DNA of 64,000 nucleotides, from contig NZ_SBKN01000005.1 in the NCBI RefSeq assembly GCF_004122105.1, positions 1 to 64,000 of the forward strand, in the 5' to 3' direction. The first letter of the stretch is position 1, and every line of letters starts with the position of its first letter. A program made the position numbers and the translations under genes. This stretch comes from Flavobacterium stagni. Its GTDB lineage: Bacteria; Bacteroidota; Bacteroidia; Flavobacteriales; Flavobacteriaceae. The notes below the pieces were generated by a model that was given only the letters and a program-made list of their open reading frames with translations, made no database searches and was not told the origin of the DNA. This document shows positions 27,799 through 36,624 of this stretch, one piece after another.

Positions 27799-29451
27799 AT
27801 GCAAAAAATAACATTCTTCTGTTTGATCGCGCTGCAATTGGCTACGGCCCAATCGTATAAAATCACTTACCAAAAAGCCTCAAACGGAAAAGTCATCGAA
27901 CCCCAAGATTTGACTCTTGTTTTCACCGATAAAAATGCCACGTTAATTACGACGGCCTCCATTCTAGACCGTAAAGCGGCATTTCCATTTGAAGAAACTT
28001 GGGTCAATCATACCCAACAAAAAATCTATCAAAAAGGGTATTTGGGCGAAAAACGTACGGCGCTTACAGTTGATAGTATTGCCTTAGCCAAACAAACTTT
28101 TGAACTGCTTCCCGAAACCAAAACCATATTGGGCTATCCGTGTAAGAAAGCCAAAACCATCATCAATTCCAATACACTGGAATTGTGGTATACTGATGCT
28201 TTGGGAGTGAAAGGTTCGCCCTCGACTTTGGGACAAAATCTTGGTTTGGTTCTGGAAATTGGTCGCAATGGAAATTTTTATACCACGGCTATTAAAATCG
28301 AAAAGCAAAAAAGTAAATCACCTATAACCCTAGATATTGCTCAAAAACCATTAGACCTGTTGAGTTATCGCGATATGTTGTGGAAAAGTCGGTTTACCAC
28401 GATTCCGATTTTTAAGGATCAAATTCTAAATTTCTCGGACACATCTATCTCTAACGACAGTATTTTTCGTTTCGCGAATGGAACAATAGCCGTTCGTAAA
28501 ATCAAATTTCCTGAAATTAAAACGGGAAGTCAAGTGTTTTTGGACTTAGTCGAACAATCAAACGGTGATGCCTATGACCGAACCGGCTCAGTTTTTATTA
28601 TTCCTATGGATAAAAAACAATCGTTCTGGGACGGATTGCAGCAGGGTGCGAATACCTTACCCATCTATGAAAACGGCAATGGTAAAAAATACCAAGGCAT
28701 TGTGGCAACCGATCAGTTTCAACCCCTAATTGAATTGATCCGTTTTTTCACTCCATTTGGCATTCAGAAGTACAATCATATCGAATTGAAAGACAAAACG
28801 TGGCATACGCAAGTTCCTTACCGCCAAGACATCAGTGAATTGGTTTCGGCTTATTCGGGGAAAGAAGTTTATGTGGGTACTTTTATTGGGAATTATGATA
28901 AAGGCGGTCATAAAATTTCGATGAATATCACCATTCACCCCGAAGAGGAAGCGCCCAACCGACACGGTGTAGTGATACCTTTATTCAATACGGTGAACAT
29001 TATGGAAATGGCGGGTCAAGAATACGGGACCTTGTTCAATCACGAAAAAGGTTTGGTGGTTGAATTTACCTTGGAAAAAGACCTTACCACCGCGCGTTTG
29101 CGTTACCTAACAACAGGCCATGGCGGCTGGGAAAATGGGGACGAATTTGTCCCGAAGAAGAATACGATACTCTTGGATGGAAAGGAAGTCTTTCAAGTAA
29201 CCCCATGGCGCGAGGATTGTGGTTCGTACCGTTTATTTAATCCGGCTTCTGGGAATTTCAACAACGGACTTTCCTCTTCAGACTACAGTAGATCCAATTG
29301 GTGCCCTGGAATGGTTACGTATCCCTACTATATTGATTTAGGCAATTTAAAAGCGGGAAAACATACGTTACAAGTTATTATCCCACAAGGCGCACCCGAA
29401 GGCAACAGCTTTAGCGCTTGGAATGTTTCGGGGGTGTTATTAGGAAAATAA
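27799..29451 (+). CDS. Secreted PNGase F-like protein with GLPGLI-like N-terminal domain
   Basis: 550 residues. Signal peptide MQKITFFCLIALQLATAQ. Residues about 20-170 resemble GLPGLI-type domains (LGYPCKKAKT, WYTDALGVKGSPSTLGQNLGLVLEI). The rest resembles peptide-N-glycosidase F domains, best seen in TTGHGGWENGDEF, TPWREDCGSYR and SRSNWCPG. PNGase F removes N-glycans from glycoproteins. I do not see the CDEWDR segment that carries the catalytic Asp of the Elizabethkingia enzyme, so activity is uncertain. Single gene with its own promoter and terminator. Confidence 0.8.
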   Translation: MQKITFFCLIALQLATAQSYKITYQKASNGKVIEPQDLTLVFTDKNATLITTASILDRKAAFPFEETWVNHTQQKIYQKGYLGEKRTALTVDSIALAKQTFELLPETKTILGYPCKKAKTIINSNTLELWYTDALGVKGSPSTLGQNLGLVLEIGRNGNFYTTAIKIEKQKSKSPITLDIAQKPLDLLSYRDMLWKSRFTTIPIFKDQILNFSDTSISNDSIFRFANGTIAVRKIKFPEIKTGSQVFLDLVEQSNGDAYDRTGSVFIIPMDKKQSFWDGLQQGANTLPIYENGNGKKYQGIVATDQFQPLIELIRFFTPFGIQKYNHIELKDKTWHTQVPYRQDISELVSAYSGKEVYVGTFIGNYDKGGHKISMNITIHPEEEAPNRHGVVIPLFNTVNIMEMAGQEYGTLFNHEKGLVVEFTLEKDLTTARLRYLTTGHGGWENGDEFVPKKNTILLDGKEVFQVTPWREDCGSYRLFNPASGNFNNGLSSSDYSRSNWCPGMVTYPYYIDLGNLKAGKHTLQVIIPQGAPEGNSFSAWNVSGVLLGK

Positions 29452-29452
29452 A

Positions 29453-29484
29453 AAAGGCTGTCGGGAAAGACAGCCTTTGTTTTT
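29453..29484. terminator. Bidirectional terminator between the PNGase-like gene and cystathionine synthase
   Basis: Ten-base stem AAAGGCTGTC / GACAGCCTTT with a 6-base loop and A/T tracts on both sides, between convergent genes. Confidence 0.88.
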
Positions 29485-30844
29485 ATTTTATCGAACCGAT
29501 AATATCGTGTTTGGTAATAATGTGGAATTTCTTGTTGGGCAATTCTACTAATACCGCTTGATTGTCTTTTGAGAATAATTTTGAAACTTCCTCAATAGGT
29601 GCCGCAGCATTCACAATAGGATACGGCTGACTCATTACTTCGCGAATCGGTTTGTTGGCCACATCTTTATCGGCTACATAACTACGGAATAAATCGGTTT
29701 CGTCAACGGAACCCACAAATCCAGTAGTGTCAATTACAGGAATTTGAGAGATTTTATATTTACGCATACGATCGATGGCATGCGAAACCAACTCTTCGGT
29801 GCGAACGGTAACTAAAGGTTTATCCAAATGATCTTTGATGACATCTTCGGCTTTGGTGATTTCTTCATCCAAGAAACCGCGCTCGCGCATCCAATCGTCG
29901 TTGAACATTTTCCCTACGTAACGGCTCCCCGAATCGTGGAATAAAACAACAACCACATCTTCAGGTTTGAAATGTTCTTTCAACTGATGTAATCCTTTGA
30001 TACAAGAACCTGCCGAATTACCAACAAAGATTCCTTCTTCCAAGGCAATTTTTCGCGTGTAGACCGCTGCATCTTTATCGGTCACTTTGGTAAAGCCATC
30101 GATCAAACTGAAATCAACGTTTTTGGGTAAAATATCCTCACCAATACCTTCGGTGATGTACGAATAGATTTCATTTTCATCAAAGATACCCGTTTCGTGG
30201 TATTTTTTAAATACTGAACCATAGGTGTCAATTCCCCACACTTTGATGTTGGGGTTTTTCTCTTTTAAATATTTTGCCACCCCAGAAATGGTTCCGCCAG
30301 TGCCTACACCTACTACAAAATGAGTTACTTTCCCTTCGGTTTGTTCCCAAATCTCTGGACCGGTTTGTTCGTAATGCGCAATGGCGTTGCTGGGGTTGTC
30401 GTATTGGTTGACATACCAAGCGTTAGGTGTTTCTTCGGCAAGGCGACGCGAAACCGAATAATACGAACGCGGATCATCGGGTTCAACATCGGTAGGACAA
30501 ACCACTACTTTGGCTCCAACGGCACGTAGGATGTCCATTTTTTCTTTGGATTGTTTGTCAGAGATGACACAAATCAATTTATACCCTTTGACGATGGCAG
30601 CTAATGCCAATCCCATTCCGGTGTTGCCTGAAGTTCCTTCGATAATTGTTCCTCCAGGTTTTAAGCGACCGTCGGCTTCGGCGTCTTCGACCATTTTAAG
30701 CGCCATACGATCTTTTACGGAATTCCCGGGATTGAAGGTTTCCACTTTGGCTAAGACCAAGGCATCAATCCCTTCCACCACTTTGTTCAATTTCACAAGC
30801 GGTGTATTCCCGATGGTTCCTAATATATTTTCTGAATAGTTCAT
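29483..30844 (-). CDS. Cystathionine beta-synthase (PLP enzyme with CBS pair)
   Basis: 453 residues. Type II PLP fold with Schiff-base K44 in NPGNSVKDR, the substrate loop EGTSGNTG and the phosphate-binding GVGTGGT. Two CBS domains fill residues about 335-453. This layout (synthase plus CBS pair) is that of cystathionine beta-synthase, which joins serine and homocysteine; some relatives act as cysteine synthases. Own consensus promoter upstream (30865-30896). No haem domain. Confidence 0.9.
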   Translation of the reverse strand: MNYSENILGTIGNTPLVKLNKVVEGIDALVLAKVETFNPGNSVKDRMALKMVEDAEADGRLKPGGTIIEGTSGNTGMGLALAAIVKGYKLICVISDKQSKEKMDILRAVGAKVVVCPTDVEPDDPRSYYSVSRRLAEETPNAWYVNQYDNPSNAIAHYEQTGPEIWEQTEGKVTHFVVGVGTGGTISGVAKYLKEKNPNIKVWGIDTYGSVFKKYHETGIFDENEIYSYITEGIGEDILPKNVDFSLIDGFTKVTDKDAAVYTRKIALEEGIFVGNSAGSCIKGLHQLKEHFKPEDVVVVLFHDSGSRYVGKMFNDDWMRERGFLDEEITKAEDVIKDHLDKPLVTVRTEELVSHAIDRMRKYKISQIPVIDTTGFVGSVDETDLFRSYVADKDVANKPIREVMSQPYPIVNAAAPIEEVSKLFSKDNQAVLVELPNKKFHIITKHDIIGSIK

Positions 30845-30864
30845 TGTACAAAAAATTAAGCGAG

Positions 30865-30896
30865 CAAAGATAGGAATTTGCCAATAGTTTATGCAA
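30865..30896 (-). promoter_or_regulatory. Promoter of the cystathionine beta-synthase gene
   Basis: On the minus strand TTG (30896-30894), 21 bases, TATCTTTG (30872-30865). 5' leader about 17 bases. Confidence 0.7.
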
Positions 30897-30918
30897 TTAG
30901 TCGTCTATGAATTATACA

Positions 30919-30986
30919 GCCCCTACCCCTGACCAGCCTACCGGCAGGCAGGTATAGCGGATAGCAGGAAATAGGTCCTTAAAAAA
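30919..30986 (-). repeat. Candidate dispersed 3' element with GC-rich palindrome
   Basis: Directly after the porin stop codon on the minus strand: GGACCTATTTCCTGCTATCCGC, then an imperfect palindrome around GCCTGCCGGTAGGC (30934-30952), then GGGGTAGGGGC. It contrasts with the AT-rich surroundings. From memory, TATTTCCxGCTATCCGCT followed by a variable hairpin and GGGGCTA is a recurrent flavobacterial intergenic sequence. Confidence 0.5.
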
Positions 30987-32936
30987 TTATTGGAAAAAGT
31001 TCCACACGAAGCCGAAGCGAATAATAAAATCGCGGTACGGCATGCTTGGGGAAGCGTAATAATTATTTTTCCCGAAGAGCGAGTTCACGTGTTCGGCAAT
31101 CAAGAAAATTCGGGTTTGGCGCACGCGCGCATTGAAGAACACATCGACCACGGGGAAATTCCCGATTTCCTTTTGGGTTTGCACAAAGAATTCACCTAGG
31201 ATTGGATTGTAATCGTTGGCATAGAATTTTGTGAAATAGTTGACGGTTGCTCCAGTTTGTACAAACATGGCGCGTTTGAACCAGTGGTTAGAATAAAATA
31301 GACTGCTGCGGAAGGTAAGTTCGGGTACGTTGAGTACGGGCTGACTTTGATCCACCTTTTGGTAGAGTGCTGTGATGTCCCACCCCAGACTTCTGTACTT
31401 GAACTCACGATCCACTTTTACCGCGAGATAATTGATGCTTTCGGCAAATTGGTGGGGCGTGACAAGCTGTTGATTGGGGACGTTTTGGGTATCTTGAAAA
31501 TAAAGAAAATCGGAGATGTTGGACACCTGAAGCGAAGCATGCAACCATTGGGTATTGGCTTCCGCTTTTAACGTGTTGAATTTCTCATTTTTAAAACTAT
31601 TGAACCAATTGTAGTTGTCGTAACTGCTTTGATTGAGGATATAATTGTTGTTGGGTAATTTACTTTGGTTTTGGTATTGGAATACAAAATTGTTCTTGTC
31701 GTTTACGGTATAGCGTGCTTTCACTTCAAAATTGCGTAGGGTTTGTGAAGTAAAGGAATTGGAAAGAGTTGCGATTCCGTTCCATGCGCCTTTTCGGTAT
31801 TCGTATTCACCGCCAATGGTTGCAATGGAGGCTTTGAGTTGGCCGGGAATTTCGACGGCGCCGACTGTTTTTGCACCTGGAAAATTATAGAAGTAATTGA
31901 ATTGCTCGATAAAACCCCGAAGCATACCTAGAGTTTTATTTTCAAATTGAATTCCGACTCGATTATACAATTTATCGTAGGTCAGTTGGTCATTAATTTT
32001 AGAAATCGTTGCGGCATCACCAAAGCGATTAAAGGTAGTAGAGGTAGTTTCCCCAACAAGAGTAGTCGAAAGTGTCGCTTGATTGAATTCGAAATATTTG
32101 TGTTCGTAATTGAATCGGTGCAATAACACCAGATTATTTTGGGCGTCCTTGGTATTGATGCGCAAGGCATGATCAAAGAAGAGGCGCTTACTTTTTAATA
32201 CACTGAATGCATCGGTGAGGTAGACCTGTAAACGGGCACGGTTATTATAAATGGCTTCATTTCCTTCAAAATTAGAAAGAGTTGTAATACCGCCATTTTC
32301 CCCATTTAAAAAATCTTGTCCTGCAAAGTGAGCGTTGATAGTGTAGCGTCCTGAAGGCATGCGGTAGGACGTTGTCAAACGGAAATTCCCAGTACTTGAC
32401 AATTGGTTGATGTATTTACCCAGCGACCGAAGTCCTTTGAAAGCCACGGAAACATTCACATTTTTGGAAGTATTAATCGCTACCAAAGCATCAACGGACT
32501 GCCCTTGCTCCATTACGGTTTTAAAATAAATATCGGATAAAGGTGTGGGAACATGGTAGTAACGGATATCATTGGCTTCCATAAATCCGTAATGTTTGCC
32601 TTTGAAACCCATTTCAGGAAACGTGGAATACTTTTGTTGGCTAAAATCCAAATAGGAATAGGTTTGTCCTTCGTTGGGGTATTGCAATTGCCCAAAGCGA
32701 TCTTTGCGTTGGTAATTGTATTGGTAATATTTTTTGATTGTTAATGTGGTATCAACAATAGTGGTGTCTTTTTCAAGAGAATAGATTTTGTACCAAGAAA
32801 TTGGGGCTTTACGGGCTGCTTCTTTTGCCTTTTCTTCCGTTGTTTTGATCATACTTTTCACGGGTTTTTCCTCTTGATTTTGGGCAAAAGAAAAAATCGA
32901 GTAAAAGAAACAAATTACTATGATTAGATTTCTCAT
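30987..32936 (-). CDS. Putative outer-membrane porin
   Basis: About 649 residues. Signal peptide MRNLIIVICFFYSIFSFAQ. A periplasmic N-terminal segment (YYQYNYQRKDRFGQLQYPNEG) is followed by a long series of alternating amphipathic strands ending in a terminal Phe-rich strand (FIIRFGFVWNFF), typical of beta-barrels. Resembles the putative porin family common in Flavobacteriaceae. The start is uncertain: ATGs at 32972, 32951 and 32936 are in frame. A TATTTTTG box at 32960-32967 makes 32936 or 32951 most plausible. Confidence 0.8.
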   Translation of the reverse strand: MRNLIIVICFFYSIFSFAQNQEEKPVKSMIKTTEEKAKEAARKAPISWYKIYSLEKDTTIVDTTLTIKKYYQYNYQRKDRFGQLQYPNEGQTYSYLDFSQQKYSTFPEMGFKGKHYGFMEANDIRYYHVPTPLSDIYFKTVMEQGQSVDALVAINTSKNVNVSVAFKGLRSLGKYINQLSSTGNFRLTTSYRMPSGRYTINAHFAGQDFLNGENGGITTLSNFEGNEAIYNNRARLQVYLTDAFSVLKSKRLFFDHALRINTKDAQNNLVLLHRFNYEHKYFEFNQATLSTTLVGETTSTTFNRFGDAATISKINDQLTYDKLYNRVGIQFENKTLGMLRGFIEQFNYFYNFPGAKTVGAVEIPGQLKASIATIGGEYEYRKGAWNGIATLSNSFTSQTLRNFEVKARYTVNDKNNFVFQYQNQSKLPNNNYILNQSSYDNYNWFNSFKNEKFNTLKAEANTQWLHASLQVSNISDFLYFQDTQNVPNQQLVTPHQFAESINYLAVKVDREFKYRSLGWDITALYQKVDQSQPVLNVPELTFRSSLFYSNHWFKRAMFVQTGATVNYFTKFYANDYNPILGEFFVQTQKEIGNFPVVDVFFNARVRQTRIFLIAEHVNSLFGKNNYYASPSMPYRDFIIRFGFVWNFFQ

Positions 32937-33012
32937 TAATGTGGTTTTCATAATCTTGGCAAAAATAGACAATGTTTATGAGTCGCGGTGGATTTAACAA
33001 AAATTTGGAGCA

Positions 33013-33040
33013 AAAAAAAACGCCTAAAAAAGGCGTTTTG
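33013..33040 (-). terminator. Terminator of the S8 peptidase gene
   Basis: Nine-base stem AAAACGCCT / AGGCGTTTT with an AAAA loop, 25 bases after the stop codon. Confidence 0.85.
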
Positions 33041-33063
33041 GAGTTGGCTATAATAGCACCGAA

Positions 33064-34914
33064 TTATTTTTTGGAGAATTTACGAACAAAGATGCCGTTT
33101 TCCGAACTGATTTTTACCATATACATTCCGCTTTGTAAAGCACTTACATCAACGGTGTTGTTTACAATTGAACTGGAATGTGCAACCAATTTACCCGTGA
33201 TATCATAGATATTTACACTATTCAAAGTAAGCTCTTTGGGATTGTTGAAATGAATTTCTGTTGAAGCTGGATTTGGATATACAAAAAATGTATTATCAGA
33301 AGCAAACAATGTATTTGACAATGTTAAAGGCACCGTACCAGAAGCCAACAATGAATATCTTTGTGATCCACCTGAAAGGGTACCTTTATGATTCACTTGA
33401 ATGGTATAAATACCCGGTGTAGCATTTGGAATTTCAATTTTCTCAAAATTATCTACATCATTATCAGAATTGTTAGTTGCGGGATCAAAATAACCATCTG
33501 GATTTAATTTCCAAGGATAATAGGTCACACCGTCTTTTACTACTTTAATATCTAAATTATTTACAAGACGTGGAGAACGATTATCGTTATCAGCGGTATT
33601 ATTTACAGTACCTGCAGGGTCAGTCCAACTTATTGAAAAAACTAAATTTCCAGTAGTGTTAACTTGTACATTTTGAGAATATGTATCCCCTTGGTTTAAG
33701 AGTAACTCATCCATTAATGTACCATTACCTCGGTTTGAAATTAAATTAGCGGCTTCAATGCCATCGGGTATACCGTATCCAAAAGAATAATCAGGTCCTA
33801 CATTATCACCCAAATCTTGAGCAGTATGACAAAGTAATCCACGAACACTTGAAGAACGCATATACAATCCAGGATTTAAATTATTGAAATGTTTTTGCAA
33901 CAAAGCAATTAACCCTGTAATGGATGGAGCAGACATAGAAGTTCCGGATAGCATTGAATAGGCATTATCTGAAACAGAAATAGAAGAATTCACATCCACT
34001 CCTTTACCAACTAAATCTGGTTTTACCCGACCGTCATCTGGCGGACCAAAATTACTGAAACTTGCTAGTGTATTATTTTCATTCGTAGTTGCACTGGTAA
34101 AACCATTAACTGCACCTATGGTTAAAATATTTTTTGCTGTGGACAACCCGGATAATAAATCATATCCCCCATAATTCACAACGTGATCCAAAGTAGTATC
34201 ATTTCGATCGTTACCGGCAGATTTCACCATTTGATAATAGGGATAGGTGGCATGAATTAAATCGGCTTGTCTTGATTGAGTCGTATATTGTCCAAATGTT
34301 TCTTCAGCTAATTGTGAAGCAATATTTCCATACGAATGATTTGACATCAAAAAACCCAATCCTGCATAAGCTTCAATTTCACTCATATCACTTGAAAAAT
34401 CATACGTATACGCTGTAGATTGTGTAGCAAAACCTTTTCGTAAAGGATTAACACCGCTGGCAATAATTGTACCTAATACGTGAGTAGCATGCGTTGATAA
34501 AGTAGCCGCACCATCTGAAATTGTGACACGATTACCGAACTCCACATGAGTATTCCGAACTTTCCCTCCATCCCAAATAGCAACATTAATACCAGAACCT
34601 GTTAAACCCAATTGAGAGGTACCACCAGGTAATAAATTTGTTGCATTTAAGGATTGAACGGAATAAACATTATTATCCGTTTGATAATAAAAAGGCACAC
34701 CATTTTCAACCCGTTCTGGACGTAAACCACGAAACAATCCATGACTTTTCACATAGTCATTTACTAAAGAAATATTACGTATTGAATCAAATTTTAATTC
34801 TGCTTTCAATGCATTTATTTCTGAGGGTAAAGATTGCTTCAAAATGAATGCACGCTCTTCATTATTTTGAGCAATTGCAACGATTGGAAATAGAAATAGT
34901 AATAATTTTTTCAT
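33064..34914 (-). CDS. T9SS-secreted subtilisin-like serine peptidase (S8)
   Basis: 616 residues. Signal peptide MKKLLLFLFPIVAIAQ. Subtilase catalytic triad D115 (VAIWDGG), H142 (STHATHVLG) and S326 (SGTSMSAP), with oxyanion N235 (SAGND). A jelly-roll-like domain follows (about 400-530). The C-terminal T9SS type A sorting domain starts at FFVYPNPAST and ends FVRKFSKK. Secreted or surface protease. It lies downstream of susCD but is separated by a terminator. A TATATTTG box at 34919-34926 is only 5 bases from the ATG. Confidence 0.92.
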   Translation of the reverse strand: MKKLLLFLFPIVAIAQNNEERAFILKQSLPSEINALKAELKFDSIRNISLVNDYVKSHGLFRGLRPERVENGVPFYYQTDNNVYSVQSLNATNLLPGGTSQLGLTGSGINVAIWDGGKVRNTHVEFGNRVTISDGAATLSTHATHVLGTIIASGVNPLRKGFATQSTAYTYDFSSDMSEIEAYAGLGFLMSNHSYGNIASQLAEETFGQYTTQSRQADLIHATYPYYQMVKSAGNDRNDTTLDHVVNYGGYDLLSGLSTAKNILTIGAVNGFTSATTNENNTLASFSNFGPPDDGRVKPDLVGKGVDVNSSISVSDNAYSMLSGTSMSAPSITGLIALLQKHFNNLNPGLYMRSSSVRGLLCHTAQDLGDNVGPDYSFGYGIPDGIEAANLISNRGNGTLMDELLLNQGDTYSQNVQVNTTGNLVFSISWTDPAGTVNNTADNDNRSPRLVNNLDIKVVKDGVTYYPWKLNPDGYFDPATNNSDNDVDNFEKIEIPNATPGIYTIQVNHKGTLSGGSQRYSLLASGTVPLTLSNTLFASDNTFFVYPNPASTEIHFNNPKELTLNSVNIYDITGKLVAHSSSIVNNTVDVSALQSGMYMVKISSENGIFVRKFSKK

Positions 34915-34926
34915 AAATCAAATATA

Positions 34927-34955
34927 AAAAAAAACCTCTCAAAAGAGAGGTTTTC
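34927..34955 (-). terminator. Terminator of susCD
   Basis: Ten-base stem AAAACCTCTC / GAGAGGTTTT with an AAAA loop, flanked by A and T tracts, after the SusD stop codon. Confidence 0.88.
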
Positions 34956-34973
34956 ATTTTTTTTAACTATTTA

Positions 34974-36617
34974 TTAGTAACCGTCATTTTGCGGCATATT
35001 GTTCACATTGATTTCCGCTTGTGGGATAGGCATTGTGAAACGATAGTCAGTAATTGTAATGTTTAATGGACTTGTAGCAGATGAATTCACTCCATCTTGA
35101 GAATAACGATCTGTAGATGTTACTCCAGCTTCAGCTCCTAAACGTTTTAAGTCAATATAACGGTGACCTTCAAAAGCTAATTCTTTTCTACGCTCTAATA
35201 AAATATCAGCAAAAGCAGCTTGTGCAGAAGCATAGGTTGGAGTTGGAACAACTGCACCAATGATATAATTTCTAGCTTGACGAACTTGTTGAATTAAAGA
35301 AGCAGCACCTGCTAAATCTCCATTACGTACTAAACACTCTGCTTTAATGAAATACATTTCAGAAAGACGGAATAATTTAATATCATTAGAAGTGTGACCT
35401 CCTGTTTTTCCAGGATATTTGTCGATTACAATAACTTCACCTGTTCTAGTAGCTGTAGAAGGATCAACAGCAATTGTAGAAGAACGGTCAACAAAACTCC
35501 ATCTTCTGAAGTCTTCAGCTCCTCCACCTAGTGGTTGTGTGTATAAGTCAAATAAATTTCTACCCATATCAAACAAAGGACCACCAGTTAAATAAGAACC
35601 GTTAGTATTGTATTGGCTAGAGAAGTTATTCTTGTTATTTGGACGGTCTAACGACATTAAACTTTCACCTTGTTCAGCATCAACCCACATTTTACGATAA
35701 GTTGGCGCAGCAGTTGAAGTCCATTGATCAATTTGATACAATGCTCTTTGAACAGCTTGCGCTGGAGCTGTAGATGGTGAAGTATTGATTGTTGTACTAC
35801 CTGTACCTGTACCAACTGGAGGCAACACGTTTGAAGTTGCTGGGTAATTTGCAGGTAAAGTGAAAGTAGATTGTGCTAAAGAAACACCAGAAGTGTTAAT
35901 TACAGCATTAGCATATTGTAATGCTTTAACATAATCTTTTCTGTACAAGAACATACGAGCACGGAAAGCATTGATAAAATCAAAGTTTACGAATTTGTAA
36001 GAGTTAGTTGAAGCTTCAATCAAGTTTGCTTCAGCATAGTCTAAATCTGAATCAATTAAAGAATACAAAGCTGCATTTGTAGCTCTAGGAGTATCTTCTT
36101 CAATTGTAGGCACTTTATCTAACAACATAACACCTAAAGCATTAGGGTTACTTAAGTCAGGTGAAAAATACACCATCAATTCAAAATGAGCGAAGGCACG
36201 TAAAGCTCTAGCTTGAGCAATAATTGAATTGTAAGCCGCTTGATCAGCAGCTGGAGGTGTAAACAAAGCAGCACCACGGATTAAACGATTACAATAGTTA
36301 ATCAAATTGTAATGCGTATTCCACATAGATGATGCATAACCATTCGTAGATACTACGAAGAAACGTTGTGTATCATTCACTGTTAAACCACTACCAATAG
36401 CAACTTCATCAGTAAGTAATGAAGCAGTCATAAAGTCAGTTTCAACATTGAAACGATCGTAAGTTTCATTTAAGAAAAGTTGCATATTACCCACACTTGT
36501 GAAAAGCGCTTTGTCATTCAACTCTCCCTTTTGCACAATATCTGTAGCATCATTACAAGCTGTAAATGATGCAAAAACAGACATCAGTAATAGAAATTTA
36601 TATACTTTCATAGTCAT
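34974..36617 (-). CDS. SusD/RagB family nutrient-binding lipoprotein
   Basis: 547 residues. Lipoprotein signal with lipobox FTAC near residue 23. TPR-like helical SusD fold, including ARALRAFAHFELMVYF in the N-terminal half and LLERRKELAFEGHRYIDLKRLG near the C-terminus, both family hallmarks (quoted in part). It caps the SusC barrel and binds the substrate at the surface. Two in-frame ATGs (36617, 36611). It starts 7 bases after the susC stop codon. The substrate cannot be told: no glycoside hydrolase is present, and the next gene is a protease. Confidence 0.94.
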   Translation of the reverse strand: MTMKVYKFLLLMSVFASFTACNDATDIVQKGELNDKALFTSVGNMQLFLNETYDRFNVETDFMTASLLTDEVAIGSGLTVNDTQRFFVVSTNGYASSMWNTHYNLINYCNRLIRGAALFTPPAADQAAYNSIIAQARALRAFAHFELMVYFSPDLSNPNALGVMLLDKVPTIEEDTPRATNAALYSLIDSDLDYAEANLIEASTNSYKFVNFDFINAFRARMFLYRKDYVKALQYANAVINTSGVSLAQSTFTLPANYPATSNVLPPVGTGTGSTTINTSPSTAPAQAVQRALYQIDQWTSTAAPTYRKMWVDAEQGESLMSLDRPNNKNNFSSQYNTNGSYLTGGPLFDMGRNLFDLYTQPLGGGAEDFRRWSFVDRSSTIAVDPSTATRTGEVIVIDKYPGKTGGHTSNDIKLFRLSEMYFIKAECLVRNGDLAGAASLIQQVRQARNYIIGAVVPTPTYASAQAAFADILLERRKELAFEGHRYIDLKRLGAEAGVTSTDRYSQDGVNSSATSPLNITITDYRFTMPIPQAEINVNNMPQNDGY

Positions 36618-36624
36618 TATTTTA

